64,000 nucleotides of DNA from Methanomicrobiales archaeon (GTDB lineage: Archaea; Halobacteriota; Methanomicrobia; Methanomicrobiales; JACTUA01). Positions 27,567 to 36,152 of the stretch are shown piece by piece. The notes beneath the pieces are model-generated. The model searched no databases. It was not told the origin of the DNA and saw only the letters and a program-made list of their open reading frames with translations. Where the stretch lies: assembly GCA_030019205.1 (NCBI GenBank), contig JASEFH010000010.1, positions 24,240-88,239 of the forward strand. The letters are read 5' to 3'. How positions within the stretch are numbered: the first letter of the stretch is position 1; every line of letters starts with the position of its first letter. A program made the position numbers and the translations under genes.

Positions 27567-28096
27567 AGAGATCGTCGCTTCTGCGGCGACCGTTCCGCTC
27601 GCGATCGCACTACGCACGCATTCCGTAACAGAAAGGGGCGTTCCATCGGAGAGCCGGGCCGTGCGATGTCCCCGATATCCCTCCCTTCGAGGCTGTCGTA
27701 TCAGCGGGCGCGATTCCGGATCCGCACGGGAGCATCGTCCCCGGGGTGCGAGGGAAATGGGAGGAGGCAGGTTCGCCCCATCTTCTCCCCTTCGGTTCGA
27801 TGAGGCAGGTGATCGAGACCCCCTGCTGGATCCGCCAGGTCTCTCATTCTGTGTCTGTAGCCTCCTGATCGTGAGAAAACCGCCCGGGCTGCCATCCATC
27901 GAGCTGCAGCATCTTCACCTCCACCTGCCCGCCCCAACCCCATGCACGGGAGATGGGGGCGGGCCCCGGGCGGTCCTGCAAGGATGCCCCGGCCCCGCAT
28001 GACGAATGATGCTCATTTTTATCCACGCCGATTCCCGAAGGATCCATAGAACGCAGACTTTATGCCCGACTGCATCCGTACTACCACACACGGGGT
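27567..28096. other. 0.5-kb gap between archease and the zinc protein
   Basis: No gene recognised. It carries GTGCGATGTC and CTGTCGTATC motifs (27660-27712) like those in other gaps. CAGACTTTATGCC near 28053 may be the promoter of the zinc-protein gene. Confidence 0.4.
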
Positions 28097-28297
28097 ATGG
28101 GAAGACACGTCTGCTCCCGCTGCGGCATCGCCCTGAACGAGAAGAGTACGTATCTCGGGTACGTCCGCGGCTATCGCTGCGTCCCGTGCGGAAAGTACTT
28201 CTGCCAGCGGTGCATGCGAACCAGAAAGGCGCTGGTCCGGGTGCGGAAGACCTGCCCCCTCTGCAGCCGCGAGCTCACCGACATGTTTGACGTTTAG
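28097..28297 (+). CDS. Small protein with eight cysteines in four CxxC-type pairs
   Basis: 66 residues. Cysteines at 6, 9, 28, 31, 36, 39, 53 and 56 form two probable zinc sites in a RING/zinc-ribbon-like arrangement (CSRC, CVPC, CQRC, CPLC). The rest is basic. No named family comes to mind. Placed between archease and rtcB, both of RNA splicing, so a nucleic-acid or RNA-processing role is possible by context only. It starts at GGTATGGGAAG with no clear ribosome site, consistent with a leaderless transcript. Confidence 0.75.
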   Translation: MGRHVCSRCGIALNEKSTYLGYVRGYRCVPCGKYFCQRCMRTRKALVRVRKTCPLCSRELTDMFDV

Positions 28298-28422
28298 GCC
28301 TGGCATCCCCCGCGGGAGCGGCAGGCGACCGCATGCTTCCCGGGAGAACACAAATATTATCGTATCCGTCCAATACGTACCAGCGCGGATGCCGCGGGCA
28401 GGCGCGGCATCGGGGTGAGGTC

Positions 28423-29880
28423 ATGAAGGAAAATTCTGTTGAGAAAGGGGACGGGGGCATCCGGAGAGTCGGCGATCTCGAGTGGGAGGTGGAGATCGGG
28501 TTCGTGCCCCGCATGCGGGTGCCGGGACGGTTCTTCCTCTCCCAGGAACTCTACGAGAGCCTCGAAGAGGGGGCTCTCGTCCAGCTCGCGAACGTTGCGA
28601 CCCTACCCGGCATCGTGCAGCACTCCCTCGCCATGCCGGATATCCACTGGGGGTACGGGTTTCCCATCGGGGGTGTAGCGGCGTTCGGGATGGATGAGGG
28701 GATCATCTCCCCCGGCGGTGTGGGTTTCGACATAAATTGCGGCGTCCGCATCTTCACCACCCCGCTGCGGGCCAGGGACCTCGGGAACAGACGGGAGCTG
28801 ATCGAGAACCTCTTTCGGGACGTGCCCACCGGGGTGGGGGCCAAGAGCACGCTCCGCTTCTCGATGCGGGAGCTCGACGAGATGATGGTCTCCGGAGCCC
28901 GCTGGGCGATCGAGAAGGGATATGGGCTGGAAGCGGATGCCATCCACTGCGAGGAGGGTGGCGCCATGCCGGGCGTCGATCTCGCGGCCGTGAGCCAGAA
29001 GGCGCGCCAGCGCGGAATGCCGCAGGCCGGAACGCTCGGTGCGGGGAACCATTTCCTGGAGATCCAGGAAGTGCGGGAGATCTACGACGAACCGTCAGCG
29101 AAGGCATACGGACTGTCGCCGGGTCAGATCTGCGTCATGATCCACAGCGGCTCCCGGGGGCTGGGGCACCAGGTCTGCACCGATCACCTGAAGCTGCTGG
29201 ATGCGGCCGTGCGGAAGTACGGCATCTGGCTGCCCGACCGGCAGCTCGCGTGTGCGCCGCTCGCCTCCCCCGAGGGCAGGGCCTACTACGGGGCGATGGC
29301 GGGCGCGGCGAACTACGCCTGGGGGAACCGCCAGGTGATCACCCATATGGCCAGGAACGTCTTCGAACGGCTGTACGGGATACCGCACGAAGAGATGCCG
29401 CTCGTCTACGATGTGGCGCACAACGTCGCCAAGTTCGAGGAGCACCGCGTGGAGGGGAGACTGCAGCGGGTCTGCGTCCACCGAAAAGGGGCCACCCGCG
29501 CTTTCGGCCCTGATACGCCGGGGATTCCCGCGGAGTATGCCTCCGCCGGGCAGCCGGTGATCATCCCGGGGAGCATGGGCACGCCCTCCTACATCCTGCA
29601 CGGGACGTCGACTGCCATGGAGCGTGCCTTCGGGAGCACCTGCCACGGGGCCGGACGGACGACCAGCCGATCCCAGGCCAAAAGGCAGAGGAAGGGCTCG
29701 GAGGTTCGCCAGGACCTCCAGAAGCGGGGCATCCTGGTGCGGGCTCCCAACGACGCCTCCATCGCCGAGGAGGCCCCCGAGGTCTACAAGCCCAGCAGCG
29801 CCGTCGTCCAGGTGGTCCATGATCTGGGGATCTCCCGGCTCGTCGCCCGCCTCGAGCCGCTCGGGGTGATCAAGGGATGA
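28423..29880 (+). CDS. rtcB: RNA-splicing ligase RtcB
   Basis: 485 residues without an intein. GTP- and Mn2+-dependent ligase that joins tRNA exon halves with 2',3'-cyclic phosphate and 5'-OH ends. Metal and guanylate residues are visible in GGVGFDINCGVRI, GTLGAGNHFLEIQE, IHSGSRGLGHQ and DVAHNVAKFEEH; the guanylylated histidine is in STCHGAGRTTSRSQA. Start chosen at 28423: GGTGAGG precedes the ATG, and a TATA-like ACAAATATTATCG is at about 28350. The stop overlaps the next ATG. Archease upstream supports a splicing function, and the window holds an intron-containing tRNA-Met as a likely substrate. Confidence 0.96.
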   Translation: MKENSVEKGDGGIRRVGDLEWEVEIGFVPRMRVPGRFFLSQELYESLEEGALVQLANVATLPGIVQHSLAMPDIHWGYGFPIGGVAAFGMDEGIISPGGVGFDINCGVRIFTTPLRARDLGNRRELIENLFRDVPTGVGAKSTLRFSMRELDEMMVSGARWAIEKGYGLEADAIHCEEGGAMPGVDLAAVSQKARQRGMPQAGTLGAGNHFLEIQEVREIYDEPSAKAYGLSPGQICVMIHSGSRGLGHQVCTDHLKLLDAAVRKYGIWLPDRQLACAPLASPEGRAYYGAMAGAANYAWGNRQVITHMARNVFERLYGIPHEEMPLVYDVAHNVAKFEEHRVEGRLQRVCVHRKGATRAFGPDTPGIPAEYASAGQPVIIPGSMGTPSYILHGTSTAMERAFGSTCHGAGRTTSRSQAKRQRKGSEVRQDLQKRGILVRAPNDASIAEEAPEVYKPSSAVVQVVHDLGISRLVARLEPLGVIKG

Positions 29881-30452
29881 TGGCGAGGATCGGTCTCTTC
29901 TGGGACTGCACCCAGATCTTCAACCGCTTCCTGGAGGACTGCAGCCTCTGCTGCGAACTGGTCACACCGCACCTCCTGGCCGCCCCGTTCTACCGCGGCC
30001 GTTTCTCCTGCCTCCTGGTTCCCACCGGGTTCGCCAATCCTGCGTATTCAAGGCTCCTGCCAGCCCTCCGCTCCTCCTCCTCCCGCGTCGAGAGGTTCCT
30101 GGAGAACGGGGGGCGTATGCTCGTCTACGGCGCCGCCGTGGATCGGGATGATGCCTACGACTGGCTCCCGTTCTCCATCCGCTACCGTCAGATCTACGCG
30201 GAGCGGAGCGTTCGGTTCGAGTGCCGGGAGTACGCCTCCATCCTGCAGGGCTACGATACCGCCTCGATCGCCTGCGACGGATATTTCACGGAGGCCGACG
30301 CGGATGTGCTGGCCCGCGACGAGTGCGGGCAGGCGATCTTCATCGGAAAGGATGTCGGCGATGGGCTCGCACTGGTGACGACCTTCCACGAATACCCTTC
30401 GCGGACGTTTATCCGCGAGTTCTGCGATGGGAAAAAGGAAATAGTATTCTAG
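29877..30452 (+). CDS. GATase-1-like (BPL_N-type) protein lacking a nucleophile cysteine
   Basis: 191 residues. The pattern CLLVPTGFANPAYSRLLPAL then VERFLENGGRMLVYGAAVDR resembles the class I glutamine amidotransferase fold, in which the position after GGRMLVYG should hold the catalytic Cys; here it is Ala, so no glutaminase activity is expected. In fungal biotin ligases such a domain (BPL_N) is fused to the ligase. The gene is coupled to rtcB by overlapping start and stop, but also lies just two genes before birA. The assignment is fold-level inference. Start could be 29877 or the adjacent ATG at 29880. Confidence 0.55.
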   Translation: MMARIGLFWDCTQIFNRFLEDCSLCCELVTPHLLAAPFYRGRFSCLLVPTGFANPAYSRLLPALRSSSSRVERFLENGGRMLVYGAAVDRDDAYDWLPFSIRYRQIYAERSVRFECREYASILQGYDTASIACDGYFTEADADVLARDECGQAIFIGKDVGDGLALVTTFHEYPSRTFIREFCDGKKEIVF

Positions 30453-30480
30453 CATACAGGGATGTATACGAGTGGGTGCC

Positions 30481-30903
30481 ATGGAACGGTTTACCATCTC
30501 TGAAGAGTCAACGGCGGACGATCTCATTCCGATTGCGATGAGCATCCATGCGATGCTCTACCAGCTTCCCATTACCGCACGGTCCCGTGCGAATCCGGGC
30601 GTTCGAGTCGAGGAGGGGCGGGTGATCGACCGGAACTACAGCGGGCCGGTCCTCGAAGAGGTGCTCCAGGAGAACCGTACCATCAAGAAGACTCCCAGGA
30701 GCGGGACATACAGGGGGATTCCCGTCATCGTCGCACCCATCCAGGATACGGCGGGAACCGCGATCGGAGCCATCGGGGTGGTGGACATCAGCGGCATCTT
30801 CGATCTGGCAGGCCTCATGGAGCACCGCCAGGCAATCCTGCGTCAGATCGGCGGGGGCGAGACACCATCGCCCGAACCCTCCGCCAGGAAGGGCGGACCA
30901 TGA
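30481..30903 (+). CDS. DUF2111 family methanogen protein
   Basis: 140 residues beginning MERFTISEESTADDLIPIAM. DUF2111 is a methanogen family of unknown role. The core ends with TYRGIPVIVAPIQDTAGTAI and GAIGVVDISGIFDLAGLME, a small alpha/beta domain with a PAS/GAF-like look. A GTG nine bases upstream is an alternative start. The stop overlaps the birA ATG (ATGA), so it should be made with the biotin ligase. Confidence 0.8.
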   Translation: MERFTISEESTADDLIPIAMSIHAMLYQLPITARSRANPGVRVEEGRVIDRNYSGPVLEEVLQENRTIKKTPRSGTYRGIPVIVAPIQDTAGTAIGAIGVVDISGIFDLAGLMEHRQAILRQIGGGETPSPEPSARKGGP

Positions 30904-31877
30904 ACGAATCTGCGTTTGCCGTGCTGGAGATCCTGGACAGGAGCGATCGCCCGATGCATGACGACGAGATCGCCGCCGCACTCGGTGTTCCGCTCTCCCG
31001 CGTCCGTGCGGACATCCAGGAACTCCAGCGGCTCGGCTACGACTTCGCGCTGACGGAGAAGGGCTACCGGGTTCGGATGCGGAGCAGCCGCCTGCTCCCC
31101 TACGAAGTCCAGAAAGTGCTCACGACACAGTTCATCGGGCGCGAGATGCTCTACTGCGAGAGGACCGCATCCACGACCTGGATCGGAAAACAGGTGATGG
31201 CCGAGGAGGATCCGGCCCGCCATCACGGCATGGTCATCATCGCAGAGGAGCAGACGGGCGGCACCGGCAGGCTGGGCCGCGCCTGGATCTCTCCTCCGGG
31301 GGGGATCTGGATCACCATCGTCCTCCACCCGAAGATCCCGATCGATCGCGTCTTCATGGTGACCATGGCGGGATCCGTCGCGGTCGCACGGGCGATCCGC
31401 AAGGAGTTCGATATCGGCGCCCTGATCAAATGGCCAAACGACATCTTGGTGGGGGATAAGAAGATCGCCGGCCTGCTCGTCGAGCTCGCGAGCGAGGGGG
31501 AGACCATCCACTACTGCCTCCTCGGGATCGGGATCGATGCGAACATCCCGATCATGGAGCTCACCCCCGGCCTCCGCCAGTCGGCCACTTCCCTTTCCGC
31601 GGAGCTCGGGCACGACGTGGACCGGCCGGCGTTCCTGGCGGCGGTCCTGAAAGAGTTCGAGCGGCACTACCTCCTCCTGGAGAGTGGCGAGTACGATACC
31701 ATCATCCGCGAGTGGAAGTCACTCTCATCCACCCTCGAGCACCGGGTGCGGATCCGCACCCACACCAGGCACTTCGAGGGGGAGGCGATCGATATCGACG
31801 ATCACGGTGCGCTGATCGTGCGAAGGGACAACGGGGCTGTCGAGCGGGTGATTGCCGGAGACTGCCACCTGCTCTGA
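30900..31877 (+). CDS. birA: Biotin-protein ligase BirA with N-terminal HTH
   Basis: 325 residues: N-terminal winged helix (about 1-65, FAVLEILDRSDRPMHDDEIA, ALGVPLSRVRADIQELQRLG), catalytic domain (about 80-270), and C-terminal SH3-like domain. The biotin-binding loop, GRGRRGRxW in E. coli, appears as TGGTGRLGRAW. Other motifs are PPGGIWITIVL, KWPNDILVGDKKIAGLLVE and LLGIGIDANI. The HTH makes it likely that BirA also represses biotin genes such as the bioY operon that follows. It biotinylates the PycB lysine; pycB is 2.5 kb downstream. Confidence 0.94.
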   Translation: MNESAFAVLEILDRSDRPMHDDEIAAALGVPLSRVRADIQELQRLGYDFALTEKGYRVRMRSSRLLPYEVQKVLTTQFIGREMLYCERTASTTWIGKQVMAEEDPARHHGMVIIAEEQTGGTGRLGRAWISPPGGIWITIVLHPKIPIDRVFMVTMAGSVAVARAIRKEFDIGALIKWPNDILVGDKKIAGLLVELASEGETIHYCLLGIGIDANIPIMELTPGLRQSATSLSAELGHDVDRPAFLAAVLKEFERHYLLLESGEYDTIIREWKSLSSTLEHRVRIRTHTRHFEGEAIDIDDHGALIVRRDNGAVERVIAGDCHLL

Positions 31878-31918
31878 ATCGGCAGGGGGTGCAGCCCCCA
31901 ATACAAACTGGTCACGCC

Positions 31919-32428
31919 ATGTACGGAAACCGTGAAAGAACCGCGGTACTCGCGCATACGGCCACGTTCATCGCGCTGATCACCGTGGGAAGCTGGATAT
32001 CCATCCCCTTCATTCCGGTGCCGCTCACCCTGCAGACGCTCTTCGTGCTGCTCGCGGGGGCGATCATGAAACGGAACGGTGCCGTGCCCGTCCTGCTTTA
32101 CGTCCTCCTCGGGGCCCTGAACCTGCCCGTCTTCCACAACGGCCTGGCCGGCATCGGGATCCTGCTGGGTCCGACGGGGGGCTACCTCGTCGGGTTCATC
32201 CCGGCGGCCTTCATCGTCGGGCTCGCGTACACGCGATCCGCCGCTGTCGGAAGAATCCTGGGGCTGCTTGCGGCCGACGCCACGCTCCTTCTCACCGGCA
32301 TGGCATGGCTCGCGTTCTCGACGGGCATGCCGCCCGCGACGGCGTTCTTGGTAGGCGTACTGCCCTTCATCCCCGGAGATCTGCTGAAGATCGCTGCCGT
32401 CTACACCATTGCCAGACGATTCCCATGA
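31919..32428 (+). CDS. bioY: Biotin transporter substrate-binding subunit BioY
   Basis: 169 residues with five or six membrane helices. Family motifs are FIPVPLTLQTLFVLLAGAIM, GALNLPVFHNGLAGIGILLG and PTGGYLVGFIPAAFIVG, all diagnostic of BioY, the S-component of ECF biotin transporters. The stop overlaps the next ATPase gene by 4 bp. The dedicated ATPases and T-component that follow make this a complete ECF transporter, probably under BirA control. Confidence 0.95.
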   Translation: MYGNRERTAVLAHTATFIALITVGSWISIPFIPVPLTLQTLFVLLAGAIMKRNGAVPVLLYVLLGALNLPVFHNGLAGIGILLGPTGGYLVGFIPAAFIVGLAYTRSAAVGRILGLLAADATLLLTGMAWLAFSTGMPPATAFLVGVLPFIPGDLLKIAAVYTIARRFP

Positions 32429-33087
32429 TAGAGATCCGGAACCTTCGCCATCGATCCCTGGATATCCCCTCTCTCGCGATCCCGCCGGGCAGAACGGCAG
32501 TGATAGGGCTGAACGGCAGTGGAAAGACCACGTTTCTCTCGCTCTGCGTCGGGATCGCTCTCCCGCAGGGCGGCTCGATCCTCCTGGATGGCCGTCCGCC
32601 CCGCGAGACGGACGTGGGATGGGTGGCGGAATTCCCGGATCGGAACATGCTCTTTGACAGGGTCTCCGACGAGATCGCATCGCCCCTGCGGTTCCGGTTC
32701 GTGCCTGCCCCGAGGATTCGGGAGGCGGTCGAGCGGATCGCGGCGGATGTCGGCATCTCGGGGCTGCTTGCCCGGAACCCCCGCAGCCTCTCCGGGGGCG
32801 AGAAGACTCTGGTCGCCCTCGCCACGGCGCTCGTCTCCCGCCCGGTAGTGCTCGTTCTGGACGAGTTCGACTCCCATCTGGACGCCGAGACCCTGGGGGA
32901 AGCGGAGCGGGCGATCGGGCGGGCTCGGGTCCCCTACGTCCTCCAGTGCACCCAGAACCCGCACGTGGCGCGTTCGGCAGACCGCGTGCTCTATATGGAG
33001 GCGGGACGGGTCCGAGATCTGGGGGCGCTGGATCGGATGTTCCGCGCCGGAGACGCGGATCGGGCAGCGTGGGAGTTACCGGCATGA
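32425..33087 (+). CDS. ECF transporter ATPase, first copy (EcfA-type)
   Basis: 220 residues. Walker A GLNGSGKTT at about 32-40, signature LSGGEKTLVALA, Walker B VVLVLDEFDSHLD with catalytic Glu. The H-loop, normally a histidine after the last strand, is replaced in VLQCTQNPHVA. It energises BioY uptake together with the second ATPase and the T-component. ATGA overlap at both ends ties it to bioY and the next ATPase. Confidence 0.88.
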   Translation: MIEIRNLRHRSLDIPSLAIPPGRTAVIGLNGSGKTTFLSLCVGIALPQGGSILLDGRPPRETDVGWVAEFPDRNMLFDRVSDEIASPLRFRFVPAPRIREAVERIAADVGISGLLARNPRSLSGGEKTLVALATALVSRPVVLVLDEFDSHLDAETLGEAERAIGRARVPYVLQCTQNPHVARSADRVLYMEAGRVRDLGALDRMFRAGDADRAAWELPA

Positions 33088-33728
33088 GAATCACCCTCGA
33101 CGAGGTCTCCCTGCGGAGGGGGGAATGGCAGCTCATGGCCAGCGGCCGCTTCGACCTGGGCATCCACCAGGTCAGCGGGCGGGTGGGGAGCGGCAAGTCC
33201 ACGCTCGCCCTCTTGATGGGCGGCCTGCTGGAACCCGAGGAGGGATGCATCCGAATGGAGGGCATCCGGCGGAGGATGCTCTCGTTCCAGTTCCCCGAGT
33301 ACCACGTCACCGAGAGGAGCGTTGCGGGCGAGATCGCCTCCTGGGGCTGCGACCCGGACACCGTGATCGCCGAAGCCGGGCTCGGGGGAAGGGGGGACGA
33401 GGATCCCCTCCTCCTCAGCCGCGGGGAACTCAAACGGCTGCACCTGGCCTGCATCCTCCGGTGCGACTGCGACCTCCTCCTGCTGGACGATCCCTTCTGC
33501 TCCCTGGACTGGCGGGGCAGACGTCAGGTCTGGGACTGGATCGAGCGGCGGCGGGGGATTGTCGTCGTATTCACGAACGAGCGGCGTGTGCTCCCCGGGG
33601 TGCGCTGGCGGTGGGAGATACGGGAGGGGCTGCTCCGATCCATGGACGGGAGCCACCCTCCCGCCGTGGATCCGCCGCCCTTCGCGGGGGAGAGGGGGCG
33701 GGAGGAACGATGCGGGATCCCCGGCTGA
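33084..33728 (+). CDS. ECF transporter ATPase, second copy, degenerate motifs
   Basis: 214 residues. Walker A is GRVGSGKST, but the signature is LSRGELKRLHLA instead of LSGGQ/E. Walker B is LLLLDDPFCSLD with Asp in the catalytic Glu position, and the H-loop reads VVVFTNERRV. Such asymmetry is usual for the partner ATPase of ECF modules, where one site may be weak, but here several motifs drift together. The last 40 residues are Pro/Arg-rich and poorly conserved, and overlap ecfT by 19 bp. Confidence 0.82.
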   Translation: MRITLDEVSLRRGEWQLMASGRFDLGIHQVSGRVGSGKSTLALLMGGLLEPEEGCIRMEGIRRRMLSFQFPEYHVTERSVAGEIASWGCDPDTVIAEAGLGGRGDEDPLLLSRGELKRLHLACILRCDCDLLLLDDPFCSLDWRGRRQVWDWIERRRGIVVVFTNERRVLPGVRWRWEIREGLLRSMDGSHPPAVDPPPFAGERGREERCGIPG

Positions 33729-34372
33729 GGCTGCTCGCCACGGTTGCCCTCTCCATCGCGGCCTATTGCAGCCTTGCGGGAGCGGCGGCCGCAGGTGTCT
33801 GGTGGCTCCTCTTCAGCGGGAGGACGCGATCCATCCCCCACCCCCGGGCGCTTCTTTCGTTTATCGCCCTTCTCGCTGTCTTCTCTGCCGCCATCCATAT
33901 CGGCGGCGGGGACGGTATCTCTTACCTGGTGCGGTTTTCGGTCATCGCCCTGATCGCCGCCTGGACGTTCGCCGACCGCCAGCCGGGCGAGCTCCTGGAT
34001 CTCTCCACCTGGTGTCTGGGGGAGCGTATCGGATTCGAGATCGGGCTCGTGGCTGAGATGAGCATGCGCTCGCTCGAGGTGATCGCGGAAGATTTCGAGC
34101 GGATCCGCCAGGCCCAGGGGATCAAGGGGGTGCCGTGGGGAGTGCGGAGTCTCGTGCCGGCCGTCTCGGCGCTGATCCACGCCGGGCTGGTGCGGGCGGA
34201 GGATCAGGCGGATCTCCTGGCGGTGCGGGGCTACCGGAGGGGCGGGACCTCCTGCCCCCGCTTCTCCCGCGAGCCGATGGACGTTGCGGCAGCTGCATCC
34301 GCAATTCTGGTTGGATTGGCGCTTTTTGTGCCAGCTGGTGATATTTTTATACTTTTACAAAGAAGTTTTTAG
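33710..34372 (+). CDS. ecfT: ECF transporter T-component (EcfT-like)
   Basis: 220 residues with four to five membrane helices and a cytoplasmic coupling region. The two short EcfT motifs that grip the ATPases appear as IRQAQGIKG and AVRGYRRGG (consensus ARG). GGAGG stands eight bases before the ATG, which lies inside the preceding gene. Completes the BioY-ATPase-ATPase-EcfT set for high-affinity biotin uptake. A TATA-like TTTTTATAC near 34348, inside its 3' end, may give pycB its own promoter. Confidence 0.85.
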   Translation: MRDPRLRLLATVALSIAAYCSLAGAAAAGVWWLLFSGRTRSIPHPRALLSFIALLAVFSAAIHIGGGDGISYLVRFSVIALIAAWTFADRQPGELLDLSTWCLGERIGFEIGLVAEMSMRSLEVIAEDFERIRQAQGIKGVPWGVRSLVPAVSALIHAGLVRAEDQADLLAVRGYRRGGTSCPRFSREPMDVAAAASAILVGLALFVPAGDIFILLQRSF

Positions 34373-34412
34373 GGACTTTGTTGCGTACGAATCCTCAGTC
34401 CGGAGACCTCAG

Positions 34413-36152
34413 ATGACTGCCAGCAGTTCTTCCCGAGTGCGCATCACCGACACCACGCTGCGGGATGCGCATCAATCGCTCATCGCCACCCGGTTGAGGA
34501 CGGAAGATCTCCTTCCCCTGGCGCGAACCCTGGACGATGTGGGGTTCTTCTCCGTCGAGGCCTGGGGTGGAGCGACCTTCGACTCCGCGATCCGGTTCCT
34601 GAACGACGATCCCTGGGAGCGGCTGCGTAGCCTGAAGGAGGAGCTGAAGAAGACGCCCATCCAGATGCTCCTCCGCGGGCAGAACCTCGTCGGTTACCGC
34701 CATTATCCCGACGACGTGGTGGAGCGGTTCGTCGACGCCGCCTGCCAGAACGGCGTGGATATCTTCCGGATCTTCGACGCCCTGAACGACATCCGCAACA
34801 TGCGGAAGGCGATGGAGGAGGTGAAGGCAAGAGGCGCCCACCTCCAGGGAGCCATCTGCTACACGATCAGCCCGGTGCATACCATCCCTGCCTTCATCGA
34901 GATGGCCCGGGAGCTCTACAGCCTGGAGTGCGACTCGATCTGCATCAAGGATATGGCCGGGCTGATTATGCCCGAGGCGGCGCGGGAGCTGATCTGCGGC
35001 ATAAAAGACGAGATGGACATCCTGGTGGATCTCCACTCCCACTCGACAAGCGGCGTCGCCCCGATGAGTTACCAGGCGGCAATCGATGCCGGCGCGGATA
35101 TCCTGGACACTGCCATGTCGCCGTTCGCTCTCGGGACTTCGCAGCCTCCCACCGAGAGCACGGTCGCCGCTCTCGCCGGCACGGCGAGGGACACGGGCAT
35201 CGATCTCGTTGCCCTCCGAAAGGTGCGCAATCAGTGCCTGCGTATCCGCGAGAAGTACGCCGGCCTGATCAGCCCCATCTCCGAGCGGGTGGACAGCGAT
35301 GTGCTGATCTACCAGCTGCCGGGCGGGATGATCTCCAACCTCTACTCGCAGCTCAAGGAGCAGGACGCCCTGAACCGACTGGAGGACGTCTTTGCCGAGA
35401 TCCCGCGGGTGCGGGAGGATCTCGGCTACCCCCCGCTCGTTACCCCGACGAGCCAGATCGTGGGCACCCAGGCGGTCATCAACGTGCTCGTGGGCGGCGA
35501 ACGCTATCAGAACGTGACGAACGAGGTGAAGGACTACGTGCGGGGGCTCTACGGGAAACCGCCGGCGCCCATCCGCGACGAGATTCGCGAACGGATCATC
35601 GGCAGCGACCCTCCCATCACGGTGCGGCCGGCGGATCTGCTCGAACCGATGTATGAGAAGATGAAGCGGGATGCGGTAAAAGCGGGGCTTGTCAAGAAGG
35701 AGGAGGATATCCTCACCTACATCCTCTACCCGGCCATCGCCCCCGCGTTCCTGCGGGGCGAGAGGAAAGCGGAAGTCCTGCCGGTGAAGGAGGCGGAGAG
35801 CAAGCCGCCCGTGGATCTCCCGAGCAGCATGGAGGTGGAGGTCGACGGCGAGATCTTCTCCGTGCGGATCCTCACTGTGGAGGGTTCCGCGGTCACACCG
35901 ACGCCAAAGCCTCACGAGAAGATCCCCCGCGGCGAGATGGAAGGGGGCGTGAAGAGCAACATGCAGGGAATGGTGCTCGAGGTGGTGGCTGCGACCGGCA
36001 CCATGGTCAGGAAGGGGGATGTCCTGATCGTCCTCGAGGCGATGAAGATGGAGAACCCGATCCACAGCCCGAGGGACGGCAGGGTCGGGGAGATATTCGT
36101 GAACCAGGGGGATGTGGTGCAGCCCGGCGACGTGCTGCTGGTGATCGAATGA
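34413..36152 (+). CDS. pycB: Pyruvate carboxylase subunit B (carboxyltransferase and biotin carrier)
   Basis: 579 residues. The carboxyltransferase TIM barrel (about 1-300) shows ITDTTLRDAHQSLIATRLRT, EAWGGATFD, the metal-site HSHSTSGVAPM and DTAMSPFALGTSQPPTE. A PycB linker follows, and the biotinyl domain is at the C-terminus with the lysine in VLEAMKMENPI. In methanogens this makes oxaloacetate for biosynthesis through the partial TCA pathway. The start at 34413 is the first ATG giving the family N-terminus. Translationally coupled to pycA (ATGA) and directly after the biotin transporter. Confidence 0.95.
   Translation: MTASSSSRVRITDTTLRDAHQSLIATRLRTEDLLPLARTLDDVGFFSVEAWGGATFDSAIRFLNDDPWERLRSLKEELKKTPIQMLLRGQNLVGYRHYPDDVVERFVDAACQNGVDIFRIFDALNDIRNMRKAMEEVKARGAHLQGAICYTISPVHTIPAFIEMARELYSLECDSICIKDMAGLIMPEAARELICGIKDEMDILVDLHSHSTSGVAPMSYQAAIDAGADILDTAMSPFALGTSQPPTESTVAALAGTARDTGIDLVALRKVRNQCLRIREKYAGLISPISERVDSDVLIYQLPGGMISNLYSQLKEQDALNRLEDVFAEIPRVREDLGYPPLVTPTSQIVGTQAVINVLVGGERYQNVTNEVKDYVRGLYGKPPAPIRDEIRERIIGSDPPITVRPADLLEPMYEKMKRDAVKAGLVKKEEDILTYILYPAIAPAFLRGERKAEVLPVKEAESKPPVDLPSSMEVEVDGEIFSVRILTVEGSAVTPTPKPHEKIPRGEMEGGVKSNMQGMVLEVVAATGTMVRKGDVLIVLEAMKMENPIHSPRDGRVGEIFVNQGDVVQPGDVLLVIE

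Noticed and set aside
28423..29880. Intein in rtcB
   Set aside because: Archaeal rtcB genes sometimes carry one, but the protein is continuous through all motifs at normal length.
34395..36065. Long minus-strand frame opposite pycB
   Set aside because: Pure shadow of a conserved carboxyltransferase; no protein-like features.
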